A DNA stretch of 64,000 nt from an uncultured Burkholderiales bacterium (GTDB taxonomy: Bacteria; Pseudomonadota; Gammaproteobacteria; Burkholderiales; Burkholderiaceae_C). The DNA lies in contig CALTTG010000016.1 in assembly GCA_943908475.1 (NCBI GenBank), positions 10,927-74,926 of the forward strand, read 5' to 3'. A program made the translations under genes and the position numbers. Below the pieces are notes generated by a model. It was not told where the DNA came from, ran no database searches, and saw only the letters and a list, made by a program, of their open reading frames with translations. Position 1 is the stretch's first letter. Every line of letters begins with the position of its first letter. Of this stretch, positions 37,194 to 46,068 are shown one piece after another.

Positions 37194-37215
37194 GGGCTGG
37201 GCGATAATCCAGCCC
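37194..37215 (+). promoter_or_regulatory. Hairpin with -10-like loop between grxC and secB
   Basis: GGGCTGG and CCAGCCC form a perfect seven-base stem around the loop GCGATAAT, whose last six bases (37203-37208) match the -10 consensus at five positions. This could be a grxC terminator, or a secB promoter buried in a palindromic operator. AAGGAA near 37233-37238 is the secB ribosome-binding site. Confidence 0.4.
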
Positions 37216-37244
37216 GTTTAGCCGTCATCACACAAGGAATTCCC

Positions 37245-37697
37245 ATGTCTGAACAAGACAACATCGCCCAGCCGTCGTTCAACATCCAGCGCATCTACCT
37301 GAAGGACCTGTCGGTCGAGCTGCCCAACGCGCCCCAGATCCTGCTGGAACAAGGCAACCCCAACGTCGACGTGCAACTGAACATTCACGCCGAAAACGTG
37401 GTGGACGGCATCTACGAAGTCACCGTGAGCGCCACGGTCACCACCAAGCTCAACGACAAGGTGCTGTTCCTGGTGGAAGCCAAGCAAGCCGGCCTCTTCG
37501 AGATCCGCAACATCCCCGAAGACCAGCTGCAGCCCATCATCGCGATTGCCTGCCCGCAAATCGTCTACCCCTACCTGCGCTCGACCGTGGCCGACGTCAT
37601 CAACCGCACCGGCTTCCCCGCAGTGCACCTGACCGAAGTCAACTTCCAGGCCATGTACCAGTCGCAACTGGACCAGCAAACCGCCGGCAACGCCTGA
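37245..37697 (+). CDS. secB: SecB export chaperone
   Basis: A cytoplasmic tetrameric chaperone that keeps secretory preproteins unfolded and passes them to SecA. The 150-residue protein has the typical core: FNIQRIYLKDLSVELPNAP at the N-terminus, a LLEQGNPNVDVQL strand region and the C-terminal DVINRTGFPAVHLTEVNFQ segment. It follows grxC and precedes gpsA, a conserved proteobacterial order. No unusual features. Confidence 0.97.
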   Translation: MSEQDNIAQPSFNIQRIYLKDLSVELPNAPQILLEQGNPNVDVQLNIHAENVVDGIYEVTVSATVTTKLNDKVLFLVEAKQAGLFEIRNIPEDQLQPIIAIACPQIVYPYLRSTVADVINRTGFPAVHLTEVNFQAMYQSQLDQQTAGNA

Positions 37698-37714
37698 GGC
37701 GAAGGCTTCCCCGC

Positions 37715-38701
37715 ATGATGAACGTCACCGTCCTCGGTGCGGGGGCCTGGGGCTCGGCGCTGGCCATCAGCGCCGCCCGTCGCCAGGCCAATGTGGTGCT
37801 GTGGGCGCGCGACGCCGCCCAGGCCCACCACATGCAGCAGCAACGCTGCAACGAACGCTACCTGGGTGCCGAGCCCTTCCCTCACACCCTCCAAGTGACC
37901 GCCGACTGGGCGGCCGCCATGGCCCATGCGCAAGATGGCCTGATCGTCATCGGCACGCCCATGGCGGCCCTGGACGACATGCTGGCGCGCGTGCCGCCAC
38001 ATGCCAACGTGGTGTGGCTGTGCAAAGGCTTCGACAAAGCATCGGGTCGCCTGGGCCATGAAATCGCGCAGGCCGTGCGTCCGCATGGCCCCAGCGGCGT
38101 GCTCTCCGGCCCCAGCTTTGCCTTGGAAGTGGCCCGGGGCCAACCCACTGCACTGGTGTCTGCCAGCCGCGATGCGGCCCTGGCCGAGCTGGCCGCTCAG
38201 GCCTTCCACAGCGACAGCCTTCGGGTCTACACCTCGACCGACCCCATTGGGGTGGAAGTGGGGGGGGCGGTGAAAAACGTGCTGGCCATCGCCACCGGCA
38301 TCGCCGACGGACTCGACCTGGGCCTGAACGCTCGTGCGGCCCTGATCACCCGTGGCTTGGCCGAAATGACGCGCCTGGGCCTGGCCTTGGGCGCGCGCGC
38401 CGACACGTTCATGGGCCTGTCTGGCCTGGGCGATCTGGTGCTCACCGCCACCGGCCACCTGTCTCGCAACCGCACCGTGGGCTTGCAACTGGCGCAGGGC
38501 AAGGACCTGGCCACGATCCTGGCCGAACTCGGCCATGTGTCAGAGGGGGTGTACAGCGCCCCCACCGTGCTGCAAAGGGCCCAGGCCCTGGGCGTGTCCA
38601 TGCCCATCACCGAAGCCGTGGTGCAAGTGATCGAGGGCACGCTGCCCGCCCGCCAAGCCGTTCAGACCCTCATGGGCCGAGAAGCGCGCCCAGAAGCCTG
38701 A
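37715..38701 (+). CDS. gpsA: NAD(P)-dependent glycerol-3-phosphate dehydrogenase
   Basis: Makes sn-glycerol 3-phosphate from dihydroxyacetone phosphate for phospholipid synthesis. 328 residues. The N-terminal nucleotide-binding motif VLGAGAWGSALAI, WLCKGFDKASG, the catalytic-lysine region GGAVKNVLAIATGI and the substrate-binding HLSRNRTVG are present. ATG 37715 and 37718 are both possible starts. The gene is 18 bases after secB, co-directional with it, and convergent with trmL. Confidence 0.96.
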   Translation: MMNVTVLGAGAWGSALAISAARRQANVVLWARDAAQAHHMQQQRCNERYLGAEPFPHTLQVTADWAAAMAHAQDGLIVIGTPMAALDDMLARVPPHANVVWLCKGFDKASGRLGHEIAQAVRPHGPSGVLSGPSFALEVARGQPTALVSASRDAALAELAAQAFHSDSLRVYTSTDPIGVEVGGAVKNVLAIATGIADGLDLGLNARAALITRGLAEMTRLGLALGARADTFMGLSGLGDLVLTATGHLSRNRTVGLQLAQGKDLATILAELGHVSEGVYSAPTVLQRAQALGVSMPITEAVVQVIEGTLPARQAVQTLMGREARPEA

Positions 38702-38719
38702 GCCTCGCCGGCGGAACCG

Positions 38720-39190
38720 TCAGACCGCGCCGGCAAAGCCGTTCTGGCGCCAGGCCTCGAACACCGTCACGGCCACGGCATTGCTCAAGTTCAAACTGCG
38801 CTGTTCCGGCAACATCGGCAAGCGCACCCGTTGCGACACCGGGAACTGCTCGCGCAGGTCCACCGGCAGGCCTTGCGTCTCGCACCCGAACACGAACCAG
38901 TCGCCCGGCTGGCAGGCCAGATCGGTCAATGGGCGACTGCCCCGGGTGGTGAAGGCGAAACAGCGGGTGGGATCAGGCTGCTCATGGGCCACAAACGCGT
39001 CCCAGCTGGCGTGGCGCTTGACCGGTGCGTACTCGTGATAGTCGAGCCCCGCGCGGCGCAAGAGCTTGTCGTCCATCGAAAAACCCAGGGGCTCGATCAG
39101 GTGCAACTCGCAGCCGGTGTTGGCCGCCAGGCGAATGACATTGCCCGTGTTGGGCGGGATTTCGGGGTGGACCAGGACGATGCGAAACAT
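38720..39190 (-). CDS. trmL: tRNA (cytidine/uridine-2'-O)-methyltransferase, SPOUT family
   Basis: Methylates the wobble ribose of certain leucine tRNAs in the cytoplasm. The 156 residues form the compact SPOUT fold: HPEIPPNTGNVIRLAANTG near the N-terminus, VFGCETQGLPVDL in the knot region and MLPEQRSLNLSNAVAVTVFEA near the end. ATG 39190 is the family start; the frame continues upstream without similarity. The gene is convergent with gpsA, close to where it sits in E. coli (gpsA-cysE-trmL). Confidence 0.93.
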   Translation of the reverse strand: MFRIVLVHPEIPPNTGNVIRLAANTGCELHLIEPLGFSMDDKLLRRAGLDYHEYAPVKRHASWDAFVAHEQPDPTRCFAFTTRGSRPLTDLACQPGDWFVFGCETQGLPVDLREQFPVSQRVRLPMLPEQRSLNLSNAVAVTVFEAWRQNGFAGAV

Positions 39191-39225
39191 GGGTGGGCAT
39201 TCTAGGCCGCCCCCCAGGCGCACAA

Positions 39226-40821
39226 TCACCGACCGTTGCTGGCCGATTGCTTGAACGCCAAGATGGCTTGATTGCGCAGGGCCGTCAGCTGCGTCAGGTG
39301 CTGCGCATCCACCTTCAACGAGTCGGCCACCAAGCGGTCGGCATAAATCAGGCCCATGATGTGGGGCTTGCCTTGGCGCTGCATGATCAAGGGCAGCAGC
39401 AAAAAGGTCGGAGCGTCCACCTTTTGCCGGAACCACAACGGCAGACGGTCTCGAACGGCCGGGGCGCTGGCATCGCGGATCAACAAGTCCGTGCCCTTGA
39501 GGCACACCGCTGAGAAAATGTGCGGCGAACCGCCGGACTCCAATGGCACCCCAAACAGGCCTTTGACGGCCTCTCCGCCGTCACCCAAGGCCATGCGTCC
39601 CATCAGGGCATTGCCTCGGGGGTCGCGCAAGCAAAACACCACCCGGTGGCAGTCGAAGGCCCGCAGCACCGTTTCGAGAATCATGTGCAACACGTCGGGC
39701 AACTTGAAGTCGCCCACGAGGGTCGAGGCCACATCCTGAATGCCCGAGGCCAAGATGCTGGCTGCGTCTTCCTCCCGAGCTTGGGCCTCGCCAAAGCCAT
39801 CGCCCAAACCCAAGGCATCGGGGCTCACCGCCGGCGGGGCGTCATCCGCATGCGGCGCGTCCACGTAATAGGTGTCGACCAAGCGCTCTGAGGGCTCGCC
39901 ACGGTCCACCTGGAATTCCAGCGCCTCCACCAGTTCGGTCAAGCGGGTTCGGGCGCGAAAAGCCGCCTGGCTGACCGTGTCGCGCCCCAACTCCAAAGCC
40001 GTGGCCGCCTGGGCTTCCAGGGCCTGCAATTGCACCCCCAACTCGGCAGGCTCCGTCAGCAACATCACGCGAGCCACGTCACACGAGAGCGTGGCCATCC
40101 ACGACAGCCGGTCGGCCGGATCCTTGATCGCGCCTCGTGGCCAGGCCGTCTGAGGCGCACGCATGCCTTTGACGATTTCGGGCGGCAAGCCCCAGTCTTT
40201 GCCCACCGCCTGCCCCAGCTCGTCAAAGCTCAACCCGAGCACCGCATGAGAAACATCTTCTTCCGGCGCGCTCTGACCTGGCGCACGGGCCTGATCGCGA
40301 ATCTGCTGCGCATCCTCCGGGAGGTAGTACTCCACCAGCAAGCGCCCCAGGTTGCGAAACAGCGCCATCACGAAGGCCTCTTCAGACTGCCGCGGTGTGG
40401 TGCTCAACTCACTGGCGATGGTGCCGGCCATCACCGTCCGCAAGAACTCTTCCTTCAGCTGACGCGCGTGCTGCTTGTCCTCCATGTGCTCAACCAGCAT
40501 CAGCGACAAGGCCACGTTGCGAATGCCGGCCAGCCCCACCAGCATCACGGCCCGCGACACCGTGCTGATCGGATCGACCCCGGCGCTGCGAAACCGCGCC
40601 GCGTTGACCACCCGCAGCAGCTTTTGGGTCAAGGCCACATCCTTGAGGATCTCCTCGCTCAGGGTGTGCAGGCTCTCGGTGTCCGACAACGACAAGCTCT
40701 GAATCCGGGTCATGGACGATGCCAGCGCAGGAAAGTCCGACTTCTGACGCATTCGGCGCAGGAGATATTCCACCGTCAGGGCCGGGTCTTCGGACTTCAC
40801 AGAGGCGTGGGGGTCGGTCAT
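39226..40821 (-). CDS. HDOD-GAF domain signalling protein
   Basis: A cytoplasmic signalling protein of 531 residues. The N-terminal half (about 30-235) is an HDOD domain: LSLSDTESLHTLSEEILKD, then KLLRVVNAARF, AVMLVGLAGIRNVALSLML and FRNLGRLLVEYYLP. The HD-type metal-binding residues are not complete, as usual for HDOD proteins. A linker leads to a C-terminal GAF-like domain (about 355-520). These proteins often act in regulation of motility or c-di-GMP/stress responses; the ligand here is unknown. It is divergent from the Spy-like gene. Confidence 0.82.
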   Translation of the reverse strand: MTDPHASVKSEDPALTVEYLLRRMRQKSDFPALASSMTRIQSLSLSDTESLHTLSEEILKDVALTQKLLRVVNAARFRSAGVDPISTVSRAVMLVGLAGIRNVALSLMLVEHMEDKQHARQLKEEFLRTVMAGTIASELSTTPRQSEEAFVMALFRNLGRLLVEYYLPEDAQQIRDQARAPGQSAPEEDVSHAVLGLSFDELGQAVGKDWGLPPEIVKGMRAPQTAWPRGAIKDPADRLSWMATLSCDVARVMLLTEPAELGVQLQALEAQAATALELGRDTVSQAAFRARTRLTELVEALEFQVDRGEPSERLVDTYYVDAPHADDAPPAVSPDALGLGDGFGEAQAREEDAASILASGIQDVASTLVGDFKLPDVLHMILETVLRAFDCHRVVFCLRDPRGNALMGRMALGDGGEAVKGLFGVPLESGGSPHIFSAVCLKGTDLLIRDASAPAVRDRLPLWFRQKVDAPTFLLLPLIMQRQGKPHIMGLIYADRLVADSLKVDAQHLTQLTALRNQAILAFKQSASNGR

Positions 40822-40901
40822 GTCCGCATTTCACCAGGGACGCGGCAGGGGCCTTGCGAGGAAAAACACCCCAAAGCCCCCCGAAACACCATTCACGCAT
40901 C

Positions 40902-40928
40902 TTTACGCAACACGAACATGGGCTTTAC
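40902..40928 (+). promoter_or_regulatory. Paired TTTAC direct repeats upstream of the Spy-like/two-component operon
   Basis: TTTAC occurs at 40902-40906 and 40924-40928, exactly 22 bases apart, i.e. about two helical turns. TTTAC is the reverse complement of GTAAA, the CpxR half-site, although CpxR half-sites are normally 10-11 bases apart. It may be the autoregulatory site of the downstream response regulator. Confidence 0.35.
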
Positions 40929-40972
40929 CCAGGCGGCGCACGATGACGTCACTGAATCACGAGGAGCACACG

Positions 40973-41554
40973 ATGCCACGTTCACGCGCCCAAACACTGA
41001 TGCCCCTGCGCACCGCACGATGGATGGCCGCCACCGTCCTGCTGGCCGGGGGCATGCTGGCGGCGCTGTCTGGCGCCAACGCCTGGGCCGACCGAGGCCA
41101 TGGCGGCAAGGGCGGCCCTGAGGCTTGCATGCACCAGGCGGGTCACCCGGGCGGCATGCTCGGGGGCGGACGCATGATGAACCGCATGCTGGACGACATC
41201 AAAGCCACCGACGCACAACGCACCCAGATCCGCAGCATTCAGGACGCCGCACGTGCCGACCTGAAGAAACTGCACGACCAGCACGCCAGCTTCCATCAAG
41301 ACCTGCAGAAGCTGCTGGCCGCCCCTGTGGTCGACGCAGCCGCCGTGGAGAAACATCGCCAGCAGATGCTCGCGCACCACGATGCGGTGAGCAAACGCAT
41401 GACGTCGGCCATGGTGGACACCAGCAACGTGCTGACCCCGGAACAACGCAGTGCCATGGCCACGCACTGGCAAGAACGTGCCAAGGCACGTGCAGATCGA
41501 CATGAGCGCCATGAGCGCCGCCAACATCATCATCACGACGCCCCCAAGGGCTGA
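40973..41554 (+). CDS. Spy/CpxP-like periplasmic protein with histidine-rich tail
   Basis: A periplasmic accessory or chaperone-like protein of 193 residues. A signal peptide (about 15-37, LLAGGMLAALSGANAWA) is followed by a helical domain with RMLDDIKATDAQRTQI and LTPEQRSAMATHW, the LTxxQ-type repeat of Spy/CpxP proteins. The C-terminus is a His-rich tail (HERHERRQHHHH), which may bind metal. A perfect AGGAG at 40962-40966 six bases before ATG 40973 decides the start over ATG 40943. The gene opens an operon with an OmpR-type regulator and a sensor kinase, so it likely modulates or reports envelope or metal stress. Confidence 0.84.
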   Translation: MPRSRAQTLMPLRTARWMAATVLLAGGMLAALSGANAWADRGHGGKGGPEACMHQAGHPGGMLGGGRMMNRMLDDIKATDAQRTQIRSIQDAARADLKKLHDQHASFHQDLQKLLAAPVVDAAAVEKHRQQMLAHHDAVSKRMTSAMVDTSNVLTPEQRSAMATHWQERAKARADRHERHERRQHHHHDAPKG

Positions 41555-41568
41555 AAGAGGAGGCCACA

Positions 41569-42282
41569 ATGGTGGACATGAGCGAGCACATCTTGATGAT
41601 CGACGACGACCTGCGGCTCAGCGCCATGGTCGGCGACTACCTCAAAAGCCATGGCTATCAGGTGTCGACGGCGCCCAGCCTGGGCGCTGGTCGGGAAATG
41701 CTGGCACGTCAGGCGTGTGACGCCCTCGTGCTGGACCTGATGCTGCCCGATGGCGATGGCCTGGACCTCTGCAAAGAGTTGCGCGCCTCGCCACGCACCC
41801 GAGCGTTGCCACTGCTGATGCTCAGTGCACGAGGCGAGCCCACCGACCGCATCGTCGGCCTGGAAATCGGCGCCGACGACTACCTGCCCAAGCCTTTTGA
41901 GCCCCGCGAACTGCTGGCGCGGGTGCGGGCCTTGCTGCGCCGAACCAGTGCCGGACAGGCCGAAGACGACGTCTGGCGGTTCGGTCGGCTGGAAATCGAC
42001 AACGGCCTGCGGCAGGTGCGCCTGGACGGGCAACCGTGCGACCTGACGTCCTACCAGTACGACCTGATGACGGTGCTGGCAAGGCACCCAGGCCGGGTCC
42101 TCAGCCGCGACCAGATCATGGACTCCCTCAAAGGCCACCCCTTGGAAGCGTTTGACCGCTCCATCGACGTGCACATCTCCCGCATCCGGGCGGCCATCGA
42201 AAACGACCCGAAAAACCCGCAGCGCATCCTCACTGTGCGGGGCGTGGGTTACGTGTTTGCGAAGAAGCAAGACGCTGAATGA
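41569..42282 (+). CDS. OmpR/CpxR-type DNA-binding response regulator
   Basis: A two-component response regulator of 237 residues. The receiver domain (about 1-120) has the acidic pair in LMIDDDLRLS, the phospho-accepting Asp in LVLDLMLPDGDGL and the lysine in LPKPFEP. The C-terminal winged helix (about 140-235) ends with HISRIRAAIENDPKNPQRI and VRGVGYVF. GAGGAGG upstream of ATG 41569 is a strong Shine-Dalgarno. The gene sits between the Spy-like gene and its kinase and overlaps the kinase start by four bases. Confidence 0.94.
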   Translation: MVDMSEHILMIDDDLRLSAMVGDYLKSHGYQVSTAPSLGAGREMLARQACDALVLDLMLPDGDGLDLCKELRASPRTRALPLLMLSARGEPTDRIVGLEIGADDYLPKPFEPRELLARVRALLRRTSAGQAEDDVWRFGRLEIDNGLRQVRLDGQPCDLTSYQYDLMTVLARHPGRVLSRDQIMDSLKGHPLEAFDRSIDVHISRIRAAIENDPKNPQRILTVRGVGYVFAKKQDAE

Positions 42283-43730
42283 AGACCCTGGCGCTGAGGA
42301 TTTACCTGGCCGTCGTGGCCGTGCTGCTGTTGTTCGCGCTGGTCACCGGGTGGCTGGCGCAGCGCAACCTCGAACGCGAGGTGCAGCACTACCAGGCTCG
42401 CAGCGCCAGCAACGAACGCGTGACGGCATGGGCCGAGCTGATTGAAAACAGTTTGCCCGTGGCGCAAATGCCCGAAGAGGCCCAGCGCGACGCCCTGCTC
42501 GACTGGTCACAACGCCTGCGGCTGCCCATGGCCCTGGACAACGCCGAGGGCGAACGCATTGCCACCTCCCCCCTGCTGATCGAGCGACTGGCCCAATGGC
42601 CTGAGCTGGAAAAACGCATGCAAAGCGCTCGCCTCTCGGACGGACGGGTGCTGTGGGTGCTTCGCGGCCCGCCCCCCCGACTCAGCATGGGCGGCTTGAT
42701 GGGGCCACGCCCCCCTTCCGAACTGCTGGCGGGCCGCGATGACGGCCCGCGCGACCGTCCAGACGAGGGTGGACACCTGGGCCGTGTGCCGCCCCGGGAA
42801 GACCCCTGGCTGATGCCCCTGAGCGGTTTGCTCCCCCCAGGCTGGGCCGTGGGCGCCCCCGCTTTGTTGATCATGCTGATGATGGTGTTCTTGGCCGTGG
42901 CCTTGGTGGCCTGGCCCGTGGCCGATCGCCTGACCCGCCGACTCAAGGCGCTGACGGCCGGCGTGGAGCGCTTCGGCAAGGGGCAACTCGGCCACCGCGT
43001 CGACGTCGAGGGCAAAGACGAAGTCGCCGAACTGGCCCGCAGCTTCAACCAAGCTGCCCAGCGCATTGAAGAGCTGGTGACCTCCCACCGCTCGCTGCTG
43101 GCCAATGCCAGCCACGAATTGCGCTCACCGTTGGCCCGCATGAAGATGGCGGTGTCGATGATGAGCGATGTGTCCGCCGAGCACGCGCATCGCCTGCGAC
43201 AAGAGATCCACAAAGACATCCGCGAGCTCGATGAGCTGGTCGAGGAAGTGCTGCTGGCCAGTCGACTGGACGCCCGCCCCGAGATCGAGCGCCACCCGGT
43301 GGACCTCCTGGGCCTGCTGATCGAAGAGGCGCAACGCACCGGGGCCGAAGTCCAAGCCAGCCCCGAGGCCACCACCCTGGAGTTCCAGGCCGACGAACGA
43401 CTCTTGCGCCGCGCCGTGCGAAACCTGCTGGAAAACGCGCGACGCTATGGGCATGCCGCCAACGAGAGTGCACAGGTCGACGCCACCCTGCAGATCGAGC
43501 CCCACCATGTGGCGTTTGTGATCGAAGACCGGGGCCCCGGCGTGCCCGACGACCAGCGCGAACGCATCTTCGAACCCTTCTACCGCATGCCCGGCCATGC
43601 CGAGCACGCGGGGGGCGTCGGCCTCGGCCTGAGCCTGGTCAGGCAGATCGCCGTCCGCCATGGCGGTGAGGTGCGCTGCGAAGCCCGTGAAGGGGGCGGC
43701 AGCCGGTTTGTGATCAGGGTGCCGCGTTGA
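42279..43730 (+). CDS. CpxA-like sensor histidine kinase
   Basis: The membrane kinase partner of the preceding regulator, 483 residues. An N-terminal helix (about 8-28) and a second helix (about 190-215) bracket a periplasmic domain that contains a Pro/Arg/Gly-rich stretch (about 128-175). Then come HAMP (about 215-265), the His-containing SHELRSPLARMKMA, the N box NLLENARRYGH, DRGPGVPDD and GLGLSLVRQI. Its start overlaps the regulator stop as ATGA. The presence of a Spy/CpxP-like protein suggests an envelope- or metal-stress signal (inference). Confidence 0.93.
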   Translation: MKTLALRIYLAVVAVLLLFALVTGWLAQRNLEREVQHYQARSASNERVTAWAELIENSLPVAQMPEEAQRDALLDWSQRLRLPMALDNAEGERIATSPLLIERLAQWPELEKRMQSARLSDGRVLWVLRGPPPRLSMGGLMGPRPPSELLAGRDDGPRDRPDEGGHLGRVPPREDPWLMPLSGLLPPGWAVGAPALLIMLMMVFLAVALVAWPVADRLTRRLKALTAGVERFGKGQLGHRVDVEGKDEVAELARSFNQAAQRIEELVTSHRSLLANASHELRSPLARMKMAVSMMSDVSAEHAHRLRQEIHKDIRELDELVEEVLLASRLDARPEIERHPVDLLGLLIEEAQRTGAEVQASPEATTLEFQADERLLRRAVRNLLENARRYGHAANESAQVDATLQIEPHHVAFVIEDRGPGVPDDQRERIFEPFYRMPGHAEHAGGVGLGLSLVRQIAVRHGGEVRCEAREGGGSRFVIRVPR

Positions 43731-43795
43731 AATCAACAGCGATTAGCTGGTACCGCGCTGGCCTTGAAGCGTGCTGTCGATTGAAGCCAACTGAT

Positions 43796-44872
43796 TCAGT
43801 GCTCACGAGGGGTGACAGCTTTGCGCAGCAGATGATAGGCCAGCAGCCAAGGAGGCATCCGAAGCCAATGCCCCCTCAGGTACATGACCTGGGTTGCAAG
43901 CGAAAACCGAATGTCTTTTGCCTGCGATGGGTGAGCTCCTAAGACCCTGTCCAGCATGGCGTGCAGGCACCACAACCCGACATCTGACACACGTACGGCT
44001 TGCCGAAGCTCTCTCAACAAAAGAGCAGACACCTGCACCTGCAACTGGCGGCTCATCTGACGGAGTGAATGAAACAGAGGCCCTGCCAATTCAAGCTCGA
44101 TCGCCCGGCAAATCAAATCACGGTCTGTGATTCCATGGCGGTCGCAAACGCCAAGCAACGCTGCCAAATCCACCAACCCCCTGAATCCCTGCTCAAAAGT
44201 CCCCTCATGCATCAAATGGGTCGCGCTGTGCAAGAGCATGTCCTCGGGGGCCAAGACCCTGAGTCCCTCGAAATCAACCAAGGGGACGGATCGATCAATG
44301 AGTTTTTGAGAGCTCGGATGCAATCTCGCCGTGGATGGCAAGATTGCATGGTGCACATCCACAACTGTTCCTCGCTGAATGTGGACCATGGGGGGCAACT
44401 CGTGCATCCAGGTCCGGTAGTACCGTTGGTCGTAGGCCGAGGTTGACGCACTGCGCCAACCCGCAACCATCAAGGCCGACTCGACCTCTGGCAATGCTTC
44501 GCGAGGAACCAGGATGTCAACGTCAGAAACCATGCGTCCCCGTCCGGCAAGGTTGTTTGCGCAGACATACGCGGCACCTTTGAGCAAGACAACAGGGATA
44601 CGCAAGCTCGCCAATGCCCGACTGATTTCCTGAACTTCAAATGCGAGCTCTTCGTGCTGACGACGACAAACCAACTCCCCAGACCGCAAATGACGACGAG
44701 GCGCTTCCGGCACCGAGGACCAAAGGCCCCGCTCTCGCAGCAGCGAGGCAACGTGCGCGAGCAACTCAGACGCGCGACACGAACGAATCAAATCCTCCCA
44801 ATCGCTGGGAGAAAAATTCGTCACCATCGACGGATCAACGAGAACTTGATTGATGAGATGCCTGCTGCTCAC
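43796..44872 (-). CDS. Nucleotidyltransferase-like protein of the HprK-related cassette
   Basis: A 358-residue protein resembling the uncharacterised nucleotidyltransferase family NTP_transf_5. The catalytic segment reads VVLLKGAA (about 94-101) and then GRMVSDVDILVP, with Asp117 and Asp119 as the metal-binding pair. The start is GTG 44872, overlapping the stop of the HprK-like kinase as GTGA. It is the last gene of the four-gene leftward unit. Homologues in phosphorylated lasso-peptide clusters add a further group to a phosphorylated peptide; whether this one acts similarly is an inference. The region is visibly more A/T-rich than the neighbouring genes. Confidence 0.78.
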   Translation of the reverse strand: MSSRHLINQVLVDPSMVTNFSPSDWEDLIRSCRASELLAHVASLLRERGLWSSVPEAPRRHLRSGELVCRRQHEELAFEVQEISRALASLRIPVVLLKGAAYVCANNLAGRGRMVSDVDILVPREALPEVESALMVAGWRSASTSAYDQRYYRTWMHELPPMVHIQRGTVVDVHHAILPSTARLHPSSQKLIDRSVPLVDFEGLRVLAPEDMLLHSATHLMHEGTFEQGFRGLVDLAALLGVCDRHGITDRDLICRAIELELAGPLFHSLRQMSRQLQVQVSALLLRELRQAVRVSDVGLWCLHAMLDRVLGAHPSQAKDIRFSLATQVMYLRGHWLRMPPWLLAYHLLRKAVTPREH

Positions 44873-45795
44873 CTGTTGCCCCTGCTAAGAGCCAAGGCAT
44901 CCATACAAACCATCGCGTCGTCCAAGTCACTGTAGACCAGCTGGTGCACGGCGCATTGATCGACCACATCTGCGAGCACATGAAACCCATGGTGACCATG
45001 AATGTGTCGATTGAAACTGTTGCGCTGCAACTCCATCAAGCCAAGTGCGCGGCCCATGGTCGACAAGGTCAATGGTGCACCCATTTCATAGCGAGGAAAA
45101 ACAATCCAAGCAGGCAAAGCGCGCCTTTGCGCGTGTACGACACTGTCTGTCGATGCGCGCATGTGACAAACCGTGCCTTTGAGAGTGTCAAAAGCCACAG
45201 GCCCCATGACGGCTTCGGGCACACGCCGACGCATGACGTCAATCGATGCGTTCTTCAAGCTGATCGGTCGCGGAGACGGAATCAAGTCGCCAGACAAGGG
45301 ATCCAAGAGCGCCATCTCATCAGAGAGCAAACGCCACCCGTGATGCATCAACGCAGAACAAAGTGTACTTTTACCCGAGCCTGGTGGCGCTGGAAGTATC
45401 AGCGCCCGACCATTGCTCTCAAGCACAGCAGAATGAATGGTGATCCATTCATGACAATGGCTGCTGACACACCAATTCAGCCCCCACTCGAACAGAGCAA
45501 ATGCCTCTCCAATTGCAAGCGGTGTGAATGGCCTGCGCTCGTCAACCTCAAAGACGCAAAGAGGACGAAACAGCTTTCTGTGAGGCACCAGCTTGATTCT
45601 GAAGTCGGCGAATACACCCGTTTCCATCCAAAACTCGTGTTCGGCATACAACTTGTAGATGCCTTCCGCGACAACCTGAATTTCCGATTGCACATGGATC
45701 ACCCATGGGGAAATTGACAAAAAGATGCCGGTTGAGGACGACAGACCGTCACGCAACTCTTCCAACGAAACAGAGGCAATTCGTCGACGAATCAC
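44869..45795 (-). CDS. HprK-related kinase A
   Basis: A kinase-like protein of 308 residues related to HPr kinase/phosphorylase. The Walker A loop PAPPGSGKST, with Lys142, is intact and is followed by LLSDEMALLDP, the acidic motif seen in HprK-type folds. No PTS HPr or EI gene is adjacent, so this is not the carbon-catabolite enzyme. HprK-like kinases also phosphorylate the C-terminal residue of some lasso peptides (paeninodin type). Start is GTG 45795, overlapping the stop of the PqqD-like gene as GTGA. Substrate is likely encoded by the gene two positions upstream (inference). Confidence 0.82.
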   Translation of the reverse strand: MIRRRIASVSLEELRDGLSSSTGIFLSISPWVIHVQSEIQVVAEGIYKLYAEHEFWMETGVFADFRIKLVPHRKLFRPLCVFEVDERRPFTPLAIGEAFALFEWGLNWCVSSHCHEWITIHSAVLESNGRALILPAPPGSGKSTLCSALMHHGWRLLSDEMALLDPLSGDLIPSPRPISLKNASIDVMRRRVPEAVMGPVAFDTLKGTVCHMRASTDSVVHAQRRALPAWIVFPRYEMGAPLTLSTMGRALGLMELQRNSFNRHIHGHHGFHVLADVVDQCAVHQLVYSDLDDAMVCMDALALSRGNR

Positions 45796-46064
45796 GCTGT
45801 TTCAGACCTCACCACGCCCATGGCGACCAAAGACTGCAACAATGAGTCAATCAGTTCGTGGTCTTCGGGCTCGGGAAAATCGCCGATCAGGTGACGAGCC
45901 AACATGTGCAAAGATGCTTTTTTTTCGGCCTGCAGGAACTGAAGAACTTCAACTGCAACAGGCGTGACTTGATAAACAGCAGAATCCGCCGAGTCATGAA
46001 CGACGCCACCGTCTGCCCAACACCGGAAGGTGAATCTGGGAGACCTCAAACTGAACCAAACCAC
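45792..46064 (-). CDS. PqqD-like peptide chaperone of the HprK-related system
   Basis: A small protein of 90 residues resembling PqqD. It shows the RRE-type pattern: SLRSPRFTFRCWADGG, SAVYQVTPVAVEVLQFL, and a C-terminal helical part ending LLQSLVAMGVVRSETA. PqqD-type domains bind leader peptides and present them to modifying enzymes. The start is taken as GTG 46064, four bases after the TGA of the upstream cysteine-rich gene. No ATG lies in frame near here; the frame remains open upstream through the other gene. It is translationally coupled to the kinase (GTGA overlap at 45792-45795). Confidence 0.72.
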   Translation of the reverse strand: MVWFSLRSPRFTFRCWADGGVVHDSADSAVYQVTPVAVEVLQFLQAEKKASLHMLARHLIGDFPEPEDHELIDSLLQSLVAMGVVRSETA

Positions 46065-46068
46065 CGCC

